A stretch of 64,000 nt of DNA, from contig NZ_JACHXZ010000002.1 of NCBI RefSeq assembly GCF_014192475.1, positions 726,524 to 790,523 of the forward strand, in the 5' to 3' direction. Of this stretch, positions 63,541-64,000 are shown piece after piece. Every line of letters starts with the position of its first letter. Positions within the stretch are counted from its first letter, which is position 1. Under the pieces are notes generated by a model. It was not told the DNA's origin and made no database searches. It worked only from the letters and a program-made list of their open reading frames with translations. A program made the translations under genes and the position numbers. The stretch comes from Simiduia aestuariiviva (GTDB taxonomy: Bacteria; Pseudomonadota; Gammaproteobacteria; Pseudomonadales; Cellvibrionaceae).

Positions 63541-64000
63541 CTAGTCGTCGAGATTGACGATGGGAGTGTCCAATCCAAACTCGCCGTGGATCTGCTCACA
63601 CCAGCGATTCAAGCGATCAGCGGTGAGATCTTCCTGCTGATCTTGGTCGATGGCGAGCCCCATAAACAAAGGCTCGCCCGGCACCTGTGCCTTGGAGGCA
63701 TCAAATTCGTAGCCCTCCGTGGACCAGTAGCCCACGATGGCCGCGCCATTTGCCACCACCACGTCGTGCAACATACCCATGGCATCAAGGAAGTAATCAC
63801 CGTAGCCAAATTGATCGCCCAGACCAAATAGCGCCACGGTTTTGCCAGTGAAATCGACACTGCCAATATCACCCCAAAAATCTTCCCAGTCCGATTGAAT
63901 CTGCCCGAAATCCCAGGTGGGTATACCTAAAATGATGTACTCGTAATCTTCAAAGTCGAGCACCGTGACATCCGCCACATCGTGTACGTCCACGAGATCC
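63541..64000 (-). CDS. Flavodoxin, 5' end cut by window edge
   Basis: The visible 153 codons read through the right edge and lack the N-terminal strand and phosphate loop of the flavodoxin fold. The remaining part is typical of long-chain flavodoxins: the 60s loop in YIILGIPTWDFGQIQSDWEDFW, the 90s loop in LFGLGDQFGYGDYFLDAMG with the aromatic residue that stacks on FMN, and a C-terminal DRLNRWCEQI helix. FldA-like flavodoxins donate electrons to IspG, ribonucleotide reductase activase or biotin synthesis. The internal GTG at 63993 is not the real start because the frame stays open to the edge. Confidence 0.93.
   Translation of the reverse strand, partial: DLVDVHDVADVTVLDFEDYEYIILGIPTWDFGQIQSDWEDFWGDIGSVDFTGKTVALFGLGDQFGYGDYFLDAMGMLHDVVVANGAAIVGYWSTEGYEFDASKAQVPGEPLFMGLAIDQDQQEDLTADRLNRWCEQIHGEFGLDTPIVNLDD

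Noticed and set aside
1-64000. tRNA, rRNA, CRISPR arrays, transposases, integrases and phage genes
   Set aside because: I looked for these in all gaps and among the proteins and found none.

Overview
This 64 kb window is a chromosomal segment of a free-living, probably marine gammaproteobacterium. The pairing prmB-aroC, the genes cmoA-cmoB, cmoM, rlmJ, yebG and ppx, the DUF4212/SSF symporter pair, and the mix of Na+-coupled and TonB-dependent uptake suggest a Cellvibrionales or Pseudomonadales relative. The species cannot be fixed from the sequence alone. I see no rRNA, tRNA, CRISPR array, prophage or intact insertion sequence. The window is dense core and metabolic chromosome, cut through aroC on the left and a flavodoxin gene on the right.

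Layout. (1) 1-9.6 kb: aroC (partial) and prmB, folE on the opposite strand, then a tight minus-strand operon gpsA - DUF4389 - sixA - alpha/beta hydrolase - DUF4892, then htpG behind a near-perfect sigma-32 promoter, then two overlapping hotdog thioesterases. (2) 10-20.7 kb: a two-subunit Na+/solute symporter, a lipoprotein, a TSUP permease, an M28 peptidase, a spermidine-synthase-like protein overlapping glpD tail to tail, a RimB-type protease, a RIO kinase and a Dps protein. (3) 20.9-28.9 kb: a complete histidine-utilisation locus, hutH-hutU-hutC on minus and hutI-hutG on plus, around a tandem HutC operator, followed by an AGCS amino-acid/Na+ symporter. (4) 28.9-37.3 kb: ppx, a solitary HTH regulator, a membrane J-protein, a five-gene envelope operon (glycine zipper, His-rich protein, PepSY, OmpR-type regulator, PhoQ-like kinase), cmoM, a MazG-like enzyme and a GIY-YIG protein. 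(5) 37.5-46.2 kb: a PreP-like M16 protease, a thioesterase, a protein with two MshEN-type 24-residue motifs joined to a fibronectin-III domain, rlmJ, an RluA-family pseudouridine synthase, LexA-controlled yebG, a GAF-EAL phosphodiesterase and an acetyltransferase. (6) 46.4-57.2 kb: a locus that looks dedicated to 3-hydroxybutyrate (3HB) and its oligomers. (7) 57.3-64 kb: a kinase plus receiver-TPR pair, cmoA-cmoB, an ogt / Ada-AlkA alkylation-repair pair, and a partial flavodoxin gene.

The most interesting unit is region 6. A TonB-dependent receptor diverges from an operon of GntP-family permease, secreted 3HB-oligomer hydrolase and a CrbS-like SSF-STAC-PAS hybrid kinase. Converging on it is an operon of 3HB dehydrogenase and a CrbR-like LuxR-family regulator. 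A GACC-WW-GGT motif occurs as a spaced inverted pair in the receptor/permease promoter region and again upstream of the dehydrogenase gene. Together this suggests a self-contained uptake, depolymerisation, oxidation and sensing system for poly-3HB breakdown products. A second unusual item is the MshEN/fibronectin protein at 40962-41711, a candidate membrane-anchored c-di-GMP receptor.
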